This document shows positions 7,192 to 14,982 of a stretch of DNA of 23,013 bases, in pieces; the first letter of the stretch is position 1; each line of letters begins with the position of its first letter. The notes under the pieces were generated by a model. It was given only the letters and a program-made list of their open reading frames with translations. It was not told where the DNA came from and did no database searches. A program made the translations under genes and the position numbers. Origin of the DNA: Desulfobacteraceae bacterium (GTDB lineage: Bacteria > Desulfobacterota > DSM-4660 > Desulfatiglandales > Desulfatiglandaceae); assembly GCA_030642205.1 (NCBI GenBank), contig DAOWOF010000009.1:1-23013 (forward strand), in the 5' to 3' direction.

Positions 7192-8085
7192 ATGTCATTT
7201 CTTAAACTACCATATTTTTTTAAAGAGGCGGTTAATAATATGATGAACGATAGTTTTGTTCATTTAATTAGCCTTGGCACAATAATTGTTTCGATGCTTA
7301 TCTTTGGTACATTTCTACTCTTGTCTTTCAATATCAAGACCTGGCTTGAAGATTGGGGTCATTCTTTAACCATGGCCGTTTATCTTGAAGATGACATTAG
7401 CCTTACAAACAAGGATCATATTGCTGCTTTTTTGAAAAGTGTGCCTTCCGCAAAAATAAAACGTTTTATTTCCAAAGATGATGCTTATAGGGATCTTAAA
7501 ATTGCCCTGGGTCCACATTCGGATATCCTGGAGGGATTACCGAATAATCCCTTGCCGGCTTCATTTGAGGTTATTCTCGATATACATGAAGCCAATATTG
7601 ATGGTTTTAAAAAATTTCAAAAAAAGCTTGAGAGCTATAAAGGAATTGAGGAGGTACAATTTAGTGAGGATTGGTCCAGGCGTTTTGAAGGGATGATGAA
7701 TGTGGTCAGGTATATTGGATTTACTATTGGAGGCTGTTTCTGTTTATGTGTCCTTTTTATTATTACCAATACCATTAAATTAACTCTATATTCACGGAGT
7801 AAAGAAATTGAAATTATGAAATTGGTTGGGGCCACAGATTATTTTATCAGGGTCCCGATACTGATAGAAGGGTTGATTCAAGGATGCCTTGGAGGACTCC
7901 TGGCCATCCTGGCACTCTATTGTGGCTATTTATTGCTTGTTACCAAGAAAATTTCTTTTTTAAGCCTGGCCGTATTAGAATTTCAATTTTTACCTTATGA
8001 ATATTGGCTTTCAATATTTGTCATTAGTGTGATACTAGGACTAATTGGAAGCATGATAGCAGTTGGAAGATTTGTCAATTTATGA
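7192..8085 (+). CDS. ftsX: Cell division protein FtsX, permease-like subunit
   Basis: This 297-residue integral membrane partner of FtsE has the expected four-TM topology. TM1 is at about residues 24-46, followed by a periplasmic loop (about 47-170) that should bind EnvC. TM2 (about 174-194), TM3 (about 222-244) and TM4 (about 271-292) belong to the FtsX/MacB C-terminal domain. The loop contains the family phrase LEGLPNNPLPASFEV, and the cytoplasmic segment after TM2 carries RSKEIEIMKLVGAT, typical of FtsX. Although FtsX belongs to the ABC-transporter superfamily, it is not thought to transport a substrate but to pass conformational change across the membrane. The ribosome site is poor (CAGAGCATGA before ATG). 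Its stop overlaps the next ATG (ATGA, 8082-8085), giving translational coupling to the EnvC gene. Confidence 0.94.
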   Translation: MSFLKLPYFFKEAVNNMMNDSFVHLISLGTIIVSMLIFGTFLLLSFNIKTWLEDWGHSLTMAVYLEDDISLTNKDHIAAFLKSVPSAKIKRFISKDDAYRDLKIALGPHSDILEGLPNNPLPASFEVILDIHEANIDGFKKFQKKLESYKGIEEVQFSEDWSRRFEGMMNVVRYIGFTIGGCFCLCVLFIITNTIKLTLYSRSKEIEIMKLVGATDYFIRVPILIEGLIQGCLGGLLAILALYCGYLLLVTKKISFLSLAVLEFQFLPYEYWLSIFVISVILGLIGSMIAVGRFVNL

Positions 8086-9314
8086 TTTGGATGGAGCCAA
8101 TTTCAAAAAAAAACAGTTTCGTTTTCCTTAAATCTTTTCCTCTTACCTTGCCCAATTTCTTTTTCATGAAAGCCTTGCAAATTTTTATCTTAACTGGTCT
8201 TGTTTTTTTTAATTTACTATTTGTTATGGCAAATGATTCAATACTTTTATCCTATAAAAAACAGGATCGGATAAAGAAAATTGAGAGTCAACTTTCCCAG
8301 GAAAAAAGCAATCTTAGGGTCTTTAATGTTCATGAAAAAGATATCCTGGCTCAGTCGACTATCCTGGGAAGGGAGATCAAGGCAAAAAAATTAGATATGA
8401 TGGAGGTGAAGGAATCGATTGCTTTGGCCAATAAAGAGATAAGGAGGCTTAAAAAACAATTGGCCAGGAGCAATGAGATTTTAATAGATGCCCAAAATCA
8501 GATGGCTAAAAGGCTTTATGTGTTATATAAATATACCAAAAAAGGTTATTTAAAAACTTTGGTCAATGCAAAAAGCCCGGATCAATTCTTGCAAAGAATT
8601 AAATACCTTAAGGAAATCATTAAAGAAGATCAAATACTTCTAATACATTTGGCTGACAAGATAAAAAAAAATAAAAAGAATCAGGCATTAATTAGTCAAC
8701 AAATTATGGATAAGGAAGATGTTAATCAGAAAAAGGAGCTTCAATTATCAGCCTTGAAAAACCAACTTGAAGAAAAGGTACTCCGTCTCATAAATATTCA
8801 GAAAGAGAAAGAATTTTATGAGACCTCCGTGTCAGAGCTGCAGCTGGCGGCCAGGGATCTCAAAAAGGCTATGTTAAAGATTGAGAAAAAAGATACCTTT
8901 TTGATTAAACATAACTCTTTTTTCAAGGCCAAAGGCAAGTTACCCCTTCCTCTGAGAGGGTTTGTGATAAGTGCCGGTGAGTTGTTGGGAAATAACACGA
9001 TAAATCTTCATAAAGGGATTTTTCTTGAAGTAGTTCATGATCGACGTGTCAAGGCTGTTTTTCCCGGTAGAGTAGATTTCTCAGGTTGGTTGAATGGCTA
9101 TGGCCAGGTTATTATTATCAATCATGGTTCACATTATTATACTATTTCAGCTCATCTCCAAAAAAGGAATAAGGGTGAAGGAGATATGGTTGCAGGGGGA
9201 GAAACTATAGGATTGCTGGAAAAGAATGAAAAAGAAAGGGTTGGCCATTTATATTTTGAGGTTCGTAAAGATGGAAAAACTCTCGACCCATTACAATGGT
9301 TGAATATGCCCTGA
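8082..9314 (+). CDS. envC: EnvC-type murein hydrolase activator (degenerate LytM/M23 domain)
   Basis: This periplasmic protein is the expected target of FtsEX and should activate cell-wall amidases at the septum. The ATG at 8082 overlaps the ftsX stop and gives 410 residues, but the signal peptide begins only at Met29 (MKALQIFILTGLVFFNLLFV, predicted cut after VMA), so base 8166 is an alternative start; neither has a strong ribosome site. A long Lys/Glu/Gln-rich coiled coil (about 45-270) is followed by a C-terminal LytM (peptidase M23) fold (about 290-410) ending DGKTLDPLQWL. The zinc ligands are degraded: the usual HxxxD reads HKGIF (His310) and the usual HxH reads HLYFE (His389, Tyr391), although His358 in SAHLQ remains. 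This agrees with EnvC proteins that activate amidases instead of cutting peptidoglycan. No amidase gene is in the window. Confidence 0.9.
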   Translation: MIWMEPISKKNSFVFLKSFPLTLPNFFFMKALQIFILTGLVFFNLLFVMANDSILLSYKKQDRIKKIESQLSQEKSNLRVFNVHEKDILAQSTILGREIKAKKLDMMEVKESIALANKEIRRLKKQLARSNEILIDAQNQMAKRLYVLYKYTKKGYLKTLVNAKSPDQFLQRIKYLKEIIKEDQILLIHLADKIKKNKKNQALISQQIMDKEDVNQKKELQLSALKNQLEEKVLRLINIQKEKEFYETSVSELQLAARDLKKAMLKIEKKDTFLIKHNSFFKAKGKLPLPLRGFVISAGELLGNNTINLHKGIFLEVVHDRRVKAVFPGRVDFSGWLNGYGQVIIINHGSHYYTISAHLQKRNKGEGDMVAGGETIGLLEKNEKERVGHLYFEVRKDGKTLDPLQWLNMP

Positions 9315-9333
9315 AAAATTAATTTTAATTGTA

Positions 9334-9338
9334 GGAGG
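9334..9338 (+). promoter_or_regulatory. Ribosome binding site of ctpA
   Basis: An AGGAGG-type sequence lies in GTAGGAGGAATAAAT directly before the ATG at 9346. It is the clearest ribosome site in the operon, so this gene may be translated more strongly than its neighbours. Confidence 0.65.
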
Positions 9339-9345
9339 AATAAAT

Positions 9346-10683
9346 ATGCAAATTCCACAAAAGAAGTTTTGGATAAATATGATCTTTGTGATTCTTTTTG
9401 TGAGTGGAATTCTGCTATTAAGTGGAAATCGTGGTGTTGTTAAGGCAAATACCAAGGAAATTTATAAAAACATTGAGGTCTTTGCCGAAGTTCTCAAGAT
9501 AATTGAAAAAAAATATGTAGAGGAACAGGATCCTAAGGAATTGATTTACGGGGCTATTAACGGAATGGTAAGCAGCCTTGATCCCCATTCTTCATTCATG
9601 AAAAAAGAAGAGCATCAGGAATTGATGATGGAGACTAATGGGAGCTTTACCGGCATTGGCATTGAAATAACAACCAAGAATGGTTTCCTGACAGTTGTTT
9701 CTCCTATTGAAGGCACTCCTGCTTATGATGCTGGCATTGAGGCCGGTGATCAAATCCTCATGATTGAAGATAAATATACAAAAAAGATGTCCATGATGGA
9801 GGCAGTGAAAAAAATCAGGGGACCAAAGGGATCTCAGATAAAATTGACAATTGGGAGAAATGGTGAGAAGAATCCGCTGAAATTTACTATTACACGGGGC
9901 GTGATTCCCTTAAAAAGTGTCAGGTTTCATCTTTTGGCCCCTGGAGTGGGTTATGTGCGTGTCTCCAATTTCAGGAGCAATACATCCTCTGATATTATAT
10001 CAAGCCTTGATAAAATGGAAAAAGAAGGTCCCTTAGAAGGTCTTGTCATGGATTTACGAAATAATCCTGGCGGTTTATTGGATCAGTCCATTCAGGTTTC
10101 TGACCTTTTTCTTGATAAAGGGATAATTGTTTCAACTAAAGGAAGGGATCCTTACCAAAATAAAATTGAATATGCCTCGAAAAATAAAAAGCCCAGAGAC
10201 TATCCGATAATTATTTTAATAAATGGTGGCAGTGCAAGCGCTTCGGAAATCGTAGCAGGAGCCTTGCAGGATAATAAAAGAGCAATAATTATTGGCTCCA
10301 GGAGTTTTGGGAAAGGCTCTGTTCAGACAATTATGCCTCTCTCTGATGGCTCCGGGTTACGGTTGACTACAGCTCGTTATTATACCCCAAGTGGACGTTC
10401 CATACAACTGGATGGAGTCATTCCTGATATTGAGCTGGCTTTTATCCCTCCACAGGAAGAAAAAAAAGAGGATCAAAAGATTCATTTTTTCAGGGAAGAA
10501 GACCTGGATCGCGCAATGCCAAATGAATCAGTAAAGAAAGAAAAAAAAGAGACTGAAAAAAAGGATCAAAAGGTAAAACTTCTCCTGGAAAAAGACAATC
10601 AGCTTCGTTATGCTCTGGAGTTAATGAAAAGTTGGGAGATATTTTCAAGGATTAATGGTGGGCATGGAAATAAACAATTATAA
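9346..10683 (+). CDS. ctpA: S41 C-terminal processing peptidase (CtpA family)
   Basis: This 445-residue periplasmic serine protease trims or degrades envelope proteins from their C-terminal ends. A hydrophobic N-terminus (about 12-27) is a signal or anchor, with possible cleavage after VVKA (34). The S41 N-terminal helical region follows (MVSSLDPHSSFM), then a PDZ domain (about 99-170) that gates substrate entry, then the protease core. The Ser/Lys dyad is visible: Ser298 in GGSASASEI and Lys323 in SFGKGSVQT, 25 residues apart as in E. coli Prc. The last 70 residues form a Lys/Glu-rich tail and helix, beyond the conserved core. In other bacteria CtpA-type proteases control the amount of peptidoglycan hydrolases, which fits its place after ftsEX-envC. 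The gene begins 31 bases after envC. Confidence 0.95.
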   Translation: MQIPQKKFWINMIFVILFVSGILLLSGNRGVVKANTKEIYKNIEVFAEVLKIIEKKYVEEQDPKELIYGAINGMVSSLDPHSSFMKKEEHQELMMETNGSFTGIGIEITTKNGFLTVVSPIEGTPAYDAGIEAGDQILMIEDKYTKKMSMMEAVKKIRGPKGSQIKLTIGRNGEKNPLKFTITRGVIPLKSVRFHLLAPGVGYVRVSNFRSNTSSDIISSLDKMEKEGPLEGLVMDLRNNPGGLLDQSIQVSDLFLDKGIIVSTKGRDPYQNKIEYASKNKKPRDYPIIILINGGSASASEIVAGALQDNKRAIIIGSRSFGKGSVQTIMPLSDGSGLRLTTARYYTPSGRSIQLDGVIPDIELAFIPPQEEKKEDQKIHFFREEDLDRAMPNESVKKEKKETEKKDQKVKLLLEKDNQLRYALELMKSWEIFSRINGGHGNKQL

Positions 10684-10746
10684 TTGATGGCGTCTTGATC
10701 GTATCATATCCTGTGTGTAAATATTTTAATTAATAACTAATATCTA

Positions 10747-11919
10747 ATGGAAAAATATGGTGAAAAATCCAAAAAATATCTAACACTCATTTTTATCATT
10801 TCAATCTTTTCTTTGAGCATTATTGTTGCATGGCTTTTGGCTGATTATCTCCTTGAGAGACATTTGAAAACCATCCCGGTTTATGAAGAAATTAATGCTC
10901 CATCAAGTATCTTAAATGATCTCATAAGGGAAATTGATTATGCGATTTATAATAACGGGACGTCTAAAAAAGATATTACCTTCCTGGGTGTTGAGACGAG
11001 GTTTAAAGATGATTTTATATGGGAATTTACCAAGATATTAATTAAATGCAATAATAATGAATTAGCACAATACATAAAAACCAGCCTGAAAGAGAAGCTT
11101 TACAAATTAAATACAGATATAGATTTGAGGATAGAGCAAGAAGGTCTTGACATAATCTGTCATGTTTTTATTAAAGATTTTTATACGCATCAGATTATAT
11201 TAAAGATAGAAGAAGAGATAGAACCGGATAAAAAACTGGCCAAAGTCAGGCTGGCAATTATTGTAGATGATATAGGTTATAATCGTGATATTGCCTTTTC
11301 ACTTATAGATATTGATCTACCTCTTAGCTTTTCATTATTACCATTTGCTCCTTTTACTAAAACTATACTTCAGGAACTTGGCAAAAGGGGAATTAATTAT
11401 ATGCTGCATCTGCCAATGGAGCCAAAAGGATATCCATCAGTTGATCCAGGGCCAGGCGCACTCTATGAAGATATGGATGAAAAGGAGATAATCAAAATTT
11501 TGTTAAATGATTTGTGCATGGTGCCTGGAGTCTTAGGGGTCAACAATCATATGGGCTCATGTTTTACAGAGAATACAGATAAAATGATTATTGTACTGAA
11601 CAAATTGAAGGAGAAGGGACTATTCTATATTGATAGCAAGACCACCAGTGAAACCGTGGGCTATAAGCTGGCAAAAAAGCTGGGGTTAAAAACGGCAAAA
11701 CGCAGCGTTTTTCTGGATAATGACTTGACGCCCAAAGCCCTGCAAATCCAAATGGAACGTCTCCTGAGCATAGCAAGACATAATGGGGTGGCAATTGGGA
11801 TCTGTCATCCCCATAAAGAGACGCTTGAGCTATTAAAGAAGAACATTAAGAAAATAAAATCCGGCTATGAAATGGTACCAGTTTCAGAACTTGTTAACAT
11901 GGATTTTAATGGATCGTAA
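10747..11919 (+). CDS. Divergent polysaccharide deacetylase (YibQ/DUF610 family)
   Basis: This 390-residue protein has an N-terminal membrane anchor (about residues 12-33), a variable 130-residue region and a C-terminal divergent polysaccharide deacetylase fold (about 169-385). Family hallmarks are clear: LAIIVDDIGYN at the start of the domain, MLHLPMEPKGYPSVDPGPGA, NNHMGSCFTE, FYIDSKTTS and ICHPHKET. The family keeps the NodB-type barrel with altered metal-site motifs, and its biochemical activity is not firmly known. In E. coli the homologue yibQ lies beside envC; here it is separated from envC only by ctpA, which supports a role in envelope or peptidoglycan maintenance. No Shine-Dalgarno sequence precedes the ATG (ACTAATATCTA). 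The stop TAA overlaps the next ATG (TAATG at 11917-11921). Confidence 0.9.
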   Translation: MEKYGEKSKKYLTLIFIISIFSLSIIVAWLLADYLLERHLKTIPVYEEINAPSSILNDLIREIDYAIYNNGTSKKDITFLGVETRFKDDFIWEFTKILIKCNNNELAQYIKTSLKEKLYKLNTDIDLRIEQEGLDIICHVFIKDFYTHQIILKIEEEIEPDKKLAKVRLAIIVDDIGYNRDIAFSLIDIDLPLSFSLLPFAPFTKTILQELGKRGINYMLHLPMEPKGYPSVDPGPGALYEDMDEKEIIKILLNDLCMVPGVLGVNNHMGSCFTENTDKMIIVLNKLKEKGLFYIDSKTTSETVGYKLAKKLGLKTAKRSVFLDNDLTPKALQIQMERLLSIARHNGVAIGICHPHKETLELLKKNIKKIKSGYEMVPVSELVNMDFNGS

Positions 11920-13403
11920 TGACCATCCTGATCCTTGAACATCCGCGAATATTATCCTCAATTCATTTTAATGATATTGCCAATACACCTCTCTGGTCCT
12001 GCCTCATGGGAGGTTACGGAGCTGCTATCCTAAAGGAGTCAGGGCTGCAGGTAAAGTTTTTAAACGCTGCCGAAAAATGCTGGGATTTTGTAAAAACAAA
12101 AGAAGCAATCCTGGAGATTTCACCTTCTTTATTGAGCATCAATGGCATCTATTTATGGGAACATACCGGATGCTTCTTTGATTTTATTGCTGATTTAAAG
12201 ACTTCTGGTTTTAATGGGCATATAAATCTCTTTGGTTTTTTTCCTACTCTTGCCTGGACAAAAATTCTTGAAAAATATCTTCAAGTGGATTCTATTATAG
12301 TAGGAGAGCATGAAAAGACCTTGGATGATCTGGCAAAATGTATGGAAAATGGTGGGACTTGCCAGGACATCCCGGGCTTGGCCATGCGAAAAGAAAACAG
12401 CTTAATCTATAATAACAAACGCCAGCCTGAAGTCGATCTGGACGGTTTTTCATTTCCAGCAAGGGATCTGGAAGGAGTATCCACTGCCAGTATCCTTGCA
12501 AGCCGTGGATGTTATAACCATTGCTCTTTTTGTCCTATTCCAACCTTTTATAATAATGGCCCCCTGTGGCGGGGACGTTCTCCCTATAATATTTTCAAGG
12601 AAATCAAAGAATTAATTGATCTTGGTATCAGGGATTTTTATTTCGTAGACCCAAATTTTGTAGGCCCTGGAAAAAAAGGCAAAGAACGTATTATACAATT
12701 AGCTGAATTGCTTGCTCCCCTGGAAATTACATTTGGCATGGAAACCAGGGCCAATGATCTGGACAGCCGTCTATTGGAATCACTTGTAAAAGCAGGCCTT
12801 AAAAGCCTGCTTTTAGGAATCGAAAGTGGTTCTAAAAAGATCCTGGGAAAACTCAATAAAGCAGGCTCTCTAAATACAAGTGAAAAAGCCATAGGCTTAT
12901 GCCGTTCCTTTGGCATTGAACCTGAAATTGGTTTTCTGATGTTTACACCAGATTCTTCTATTATAGATATTCAGGAAAATTTTGAATTTCTACTCAGAAA
13001 TAACCTCCTGGACAGGCTGGAACGAACAGTCAATCTATTATCCCACTACCAGATTGTATTAAAAGGAACTGCCGGCTATAATTTATTTAAAACCCAGGGC
13101 CGCCTGGAAAAAATAGGAGCTTTAGGTTTTGAGGGTGAGATAAGCTATGCCGATAATGCTGTTGAGTGGCTGAAAGAAGTCGTAGTTCATCTATGCAGGG
13201 ATTTGCTTTATCAGATGGGGCAAGCCGATTCACTCATCCATTGGCAATATTTCGATGATAATAAGGAGATCTTTAAAAAAATAAACGGAGCGCTGGTTCA
13301 GGTTTTTAAGGAGCTTCTCAAAAAATCTCAAAAAGGAAGACCTTTTCCTGATCCTGAAATCACCAAAAACGATATGCGGCGTTTCCTGCATGGTTTTGTT
13401 TAG
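11919..13403 (+). CDS. B12-binding-type radical SAM protein, function unknown
   Basis: This 494-residue protein has the two-domain layout of cobalamin-dependent radical SAM enzymes. An N-terminal Rossmann-like region (about 1-150) contains GGYGAAILKESG and LLSINGIYLWEH, typical of B12-binding-domain proteins, but I see no DxHxxG cobalamin-ligand motif, so it may bind B12 base-off or not at all. The radical SAM core begins with the cluster motif CYNHCSFC (Cys198, Cys202, Cys205), followed by DFYFVDPNF, METRANDLD and LLLGIESGSKKILGKLNKAG. The C-terminal 130 residues are helical and unassigned. Related enzymes methylate or rearrange lipids, hopanoids, tetrapyrroles or antibiotics; no substrate can be named here. 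The ATG overlaps the deacetylase stop by one base, so it is probably co-translated with the envelope operon and is its last gene. Confidence 0.85.
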   Translation: MTILILEHPRILSSIHFNDIANTPLWSCLMGGYGAAILKESGLQVKFLNAAEKCWDFVKTKEAILEISPSLLSINGIYLWEHTGCFFDFIADLKTSGFNGHINLFGFFPTLAWTKILEKYLQVDSIIVGEHEKTLDDLAKCMENGGTCQDIPGLAMRKENSLIYNNKRQPEVDLDGFSFPARDLEGVSTASILASRGCYNHCSFCPIPTFYNNGPLWRGRSPYNIFKEIKELIDLGIRDFYFVDPNFVGPGKKGKERIIQLAELLAPLEITFGMETRANDLDSRLLESLVKAGLKSLLLGIESGSKKILGKLNKAGSLNTSEKAIGLCRSFGIEPEIGFLMFTPDSSIIDIQENFEFLLRNNLLDRLERTVNLLSHYQIVLKGTAGYNLFKTQGRLEKIGALGFEGEISYADNAVEWLKEVVVHLCRDLLYQMGQADSLIHWQYFDDNKEIFKKINGALVQVFKELLKKSQKGRPFPDPEITKNDMRRFLHGFV

Positions 13404-13451
13404 CGACAGTTTGTTGAAAATCCAGCAAATATAAGGCTAAAAGGAAGATCG

Positions 13452-13461
13452 CAAGCGCTTG
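13452..13461. repeat. Perfect 10-bp palindrome between convergent genes
   Basis: CAAGCGCTTG lies 49 bases after the radical SAM stop and 44 bases before the end of the convergent EEP gene. It is too short and lacks the T-tract of a terminator; it could be an operator-like site or chance. Confidence 0.25.
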
Positions 13462-13504
13462 AAAGATATAACTATATATTAATTGCTGCCCCGTTTTTAC
13501 AGGG

Positions 13505-14686
13505 TTAAGGATTTTCGCAACAAAAAGAGGGCTTTTTACATCTCAATTTTGGAATCCATAGCCAGGCGTTTAGCCCCGCATGATCTGAAGGCCATAATCC
13601 TGATTCTGATTTACCCTGTTTATTATTGCCTGTTACCACAGCAAATACAGGGCCAAGTGGGGAAAAGGGTAAATGCCCACAATTATTCCGTACAAAGATA
13701 AGGTCAATCCTTTCATAAAGGACGGATCTTTTATTTAAAAGATTTGCTTCCTGACAGCATGTGTATCCTGGGCTATAATGCCAGAAGCCGCGTTTCCAGA
13801 CATCAATAAAACCGCTTTCTCTAATTATGCTGTAAGGCTGTGCCGCAGCATCTTGAGGTGAACTGTTAAAATCACCAATCAGGATAACGGGCAGGGTTTC
13901 GCACTCAAGTTCCGCCATTAATTCTTTAGCCTGAAGAGACTGAACCATCTCATACCCTTCCCCCTGAACTTCCAGATGGGTATTTACCACCCGATATGAT
14001 TTTTTGCCAATTCTGGCATCAACAGCAACAAAACCACGAGTAAAGTCAAGGAGGTTGTCTGTATAATTTTTGGCAGTAATATTTGATGTAATAATATTGC
14101 TGCGCTTTAAAATTATATCTCTATCCGTGAGTCTGACATCATCAAAAAGCGGTGTTTCTCCTGGAAAACCAACCAGCATAGGCAGTTCCACATCAGCATT
14201 ATTGACCATTGCAGCCACCTCATAATTGAGGCCTCTATCAGCCAGCGCGTTCAAGAGAATATCTAAATAGTCATAAAGAATATCTTTAGCCGGAGATGGG
14301 TTTCCATATATAAAATCACCAGGTGATTGAGTCCTGATGAGAGAAACCTCCTGAAGTCCAATTAGATCAGGTCTTAGCCTGGCAATCTCATCTGCCAATG
14401 CCTCGGCTCGTTCAGGAAAATTGGTCTCATGAACAGTCTTCATGACATTGGAAACTGCTATTGGCACATTCATCGGGTTTGAGGTATCAACTGAAAAGAT
14501 TTCAAATAAGTCCGCTCCCACGTAAAGGTTACGGGTCATAACTTTTACCAATGGCCCAACTCTTAAGGAGCAATGATTTTTTGCTATTGCCGGCATACTT
14601 GAAATTGCGAGCAAAAATAGACATATAAAAATGTTGGCAAAAAATATCTTGAATGTGCTGATTATATTATTTGAGAAAGTTATCAT
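13505..14686 (-). CDS. Exported endonuclease/exonuclease/phosphatase (EEP) family hydrolase
   Basis: I place the start at 14686 rather than the upstream ATG at 14764. This start has AGAGGA nine bases before it and begins a clean signal peptide ending SSMPAIA, giving 393 residues with a mature N-terminus at about residue 36. The metal-dependent EEP core is complete: Asn53 in MTRNLYVGADL, Glu113 in LIGLQEV, His237 in VVNTHLEV, Asp272/Asn274 in LIGDFNSSP, Asp328 in ERIDLIF and Asp368-His369 in PSDHAGL. The superfamily cuts phosphodiester or phosphomonoester bonds in DNA, RNA, inositol phosphates or sphingomyelin; the substrate cannot be chosen here. Export points to an extracytoplasmic substrate such as environmental DNA or phospholipid. 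Cysteines near 311-312 and at the C-terminus could form disulfides. It diverges from a second EEP gene at 14983. Confidence 0.88.
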   Translation of the reverse strand: MITFSNNIISTFKIFFANIFICLFLLAISSMPAIAKNHCSLRVGPLVKVMTRNLYVGADLFEIFSVDTSNPMNVPIAVSNVMKTVHETNFPERAEALADEIARLRPDLIGLQEVSLIRTQSPGDFIYGNPSPAKDILYDYLDILLNALADRGLNYEVAAMVNNADVELPMLVGFPGETPLFDDVRLTDRDIILKRSNIITSNITAKNYTDNLLDFTRGFVAVDARIGKKSYRVVNTHLEVQGEGYEMVQSLQAKELMAELECETLPVILIGDFNSSPQDAAAQPYSIIRESGFIDVWKRGFWHYSPGYTCCQEANLLNKRSVLYERIDLIFVRNNCGHLPFSPLGPVFAVVTGNNKQGKSESGLWPSDHAGLNAWLWIPKLRCKKPSFCCENP

Positions 14687-14982
14687 TAAGAAATTCCTCT
14701 TTTTTGATGCTAATATTAATGTAATAAGATACCGTAAGTATTCAGCTGCACTGATTTCAGACATGCTTCAGATTATACCTGAAGGCTATACATATCAGCT
14801 AAATACTTACAAGATACCTTGTATAATATTATTATCAAGCATTATTTTGTCTGCTTGTATGTTTTTGCTTCCACGGCTAAAATTAGACATCTGAATTACC
14901 AAAAATCAATCTTGATTGTTTGTAATCTGGAAGTATAGTTTTTCTTTACAATGATTGTCTTGATAGATAAGGAGTTTCTATT
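14687..14982. promoter_or_regulatory. Divergent promoter region between the two EEP genes
   Basis: This 296-bp AT-rich region must contain the promoters of both genes. A perfect TATAAT (14822-14827) points toward the plus-strand gene, with no good -35. The inverted repeat CTTCAG (14766-14771) / CTGAAG (14779-14784) with a seven-base loop lies in the leader of the minus-strand gene and could be an operator. AAGGAG eight bases before 14983 fixes the plus-strand start. Confidence 0.4.

Noticed and set aside
8082..9314. EnvC-like protein as an active M23 endopeptidase
   Set aside because: Two of the standard zinc-binding motifs are degraded, and the ftsEX linkage favours an activator.
13452..13461. 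CAAGCGCTTG as a terminator for the radical SAM gene
   Set aside because: The palindrome has no loop and no T-tract, so it cannot form a usual terminator hairpin.
13483..13701. 72-codon plus-strand open frame over the 3' end of the EEP gene
   Set aside because: It is antisense to conserved catalytic sequence and has no ribosome site, so it is a shadow frame.
14631..14894. 87-codon plus-strand open frame across the start of the exported EEP gene
   Set aside because: It overlaps the signal-peptide region of a well-supported gene on the other strand, has no ribosome site and shows no family resemblance.
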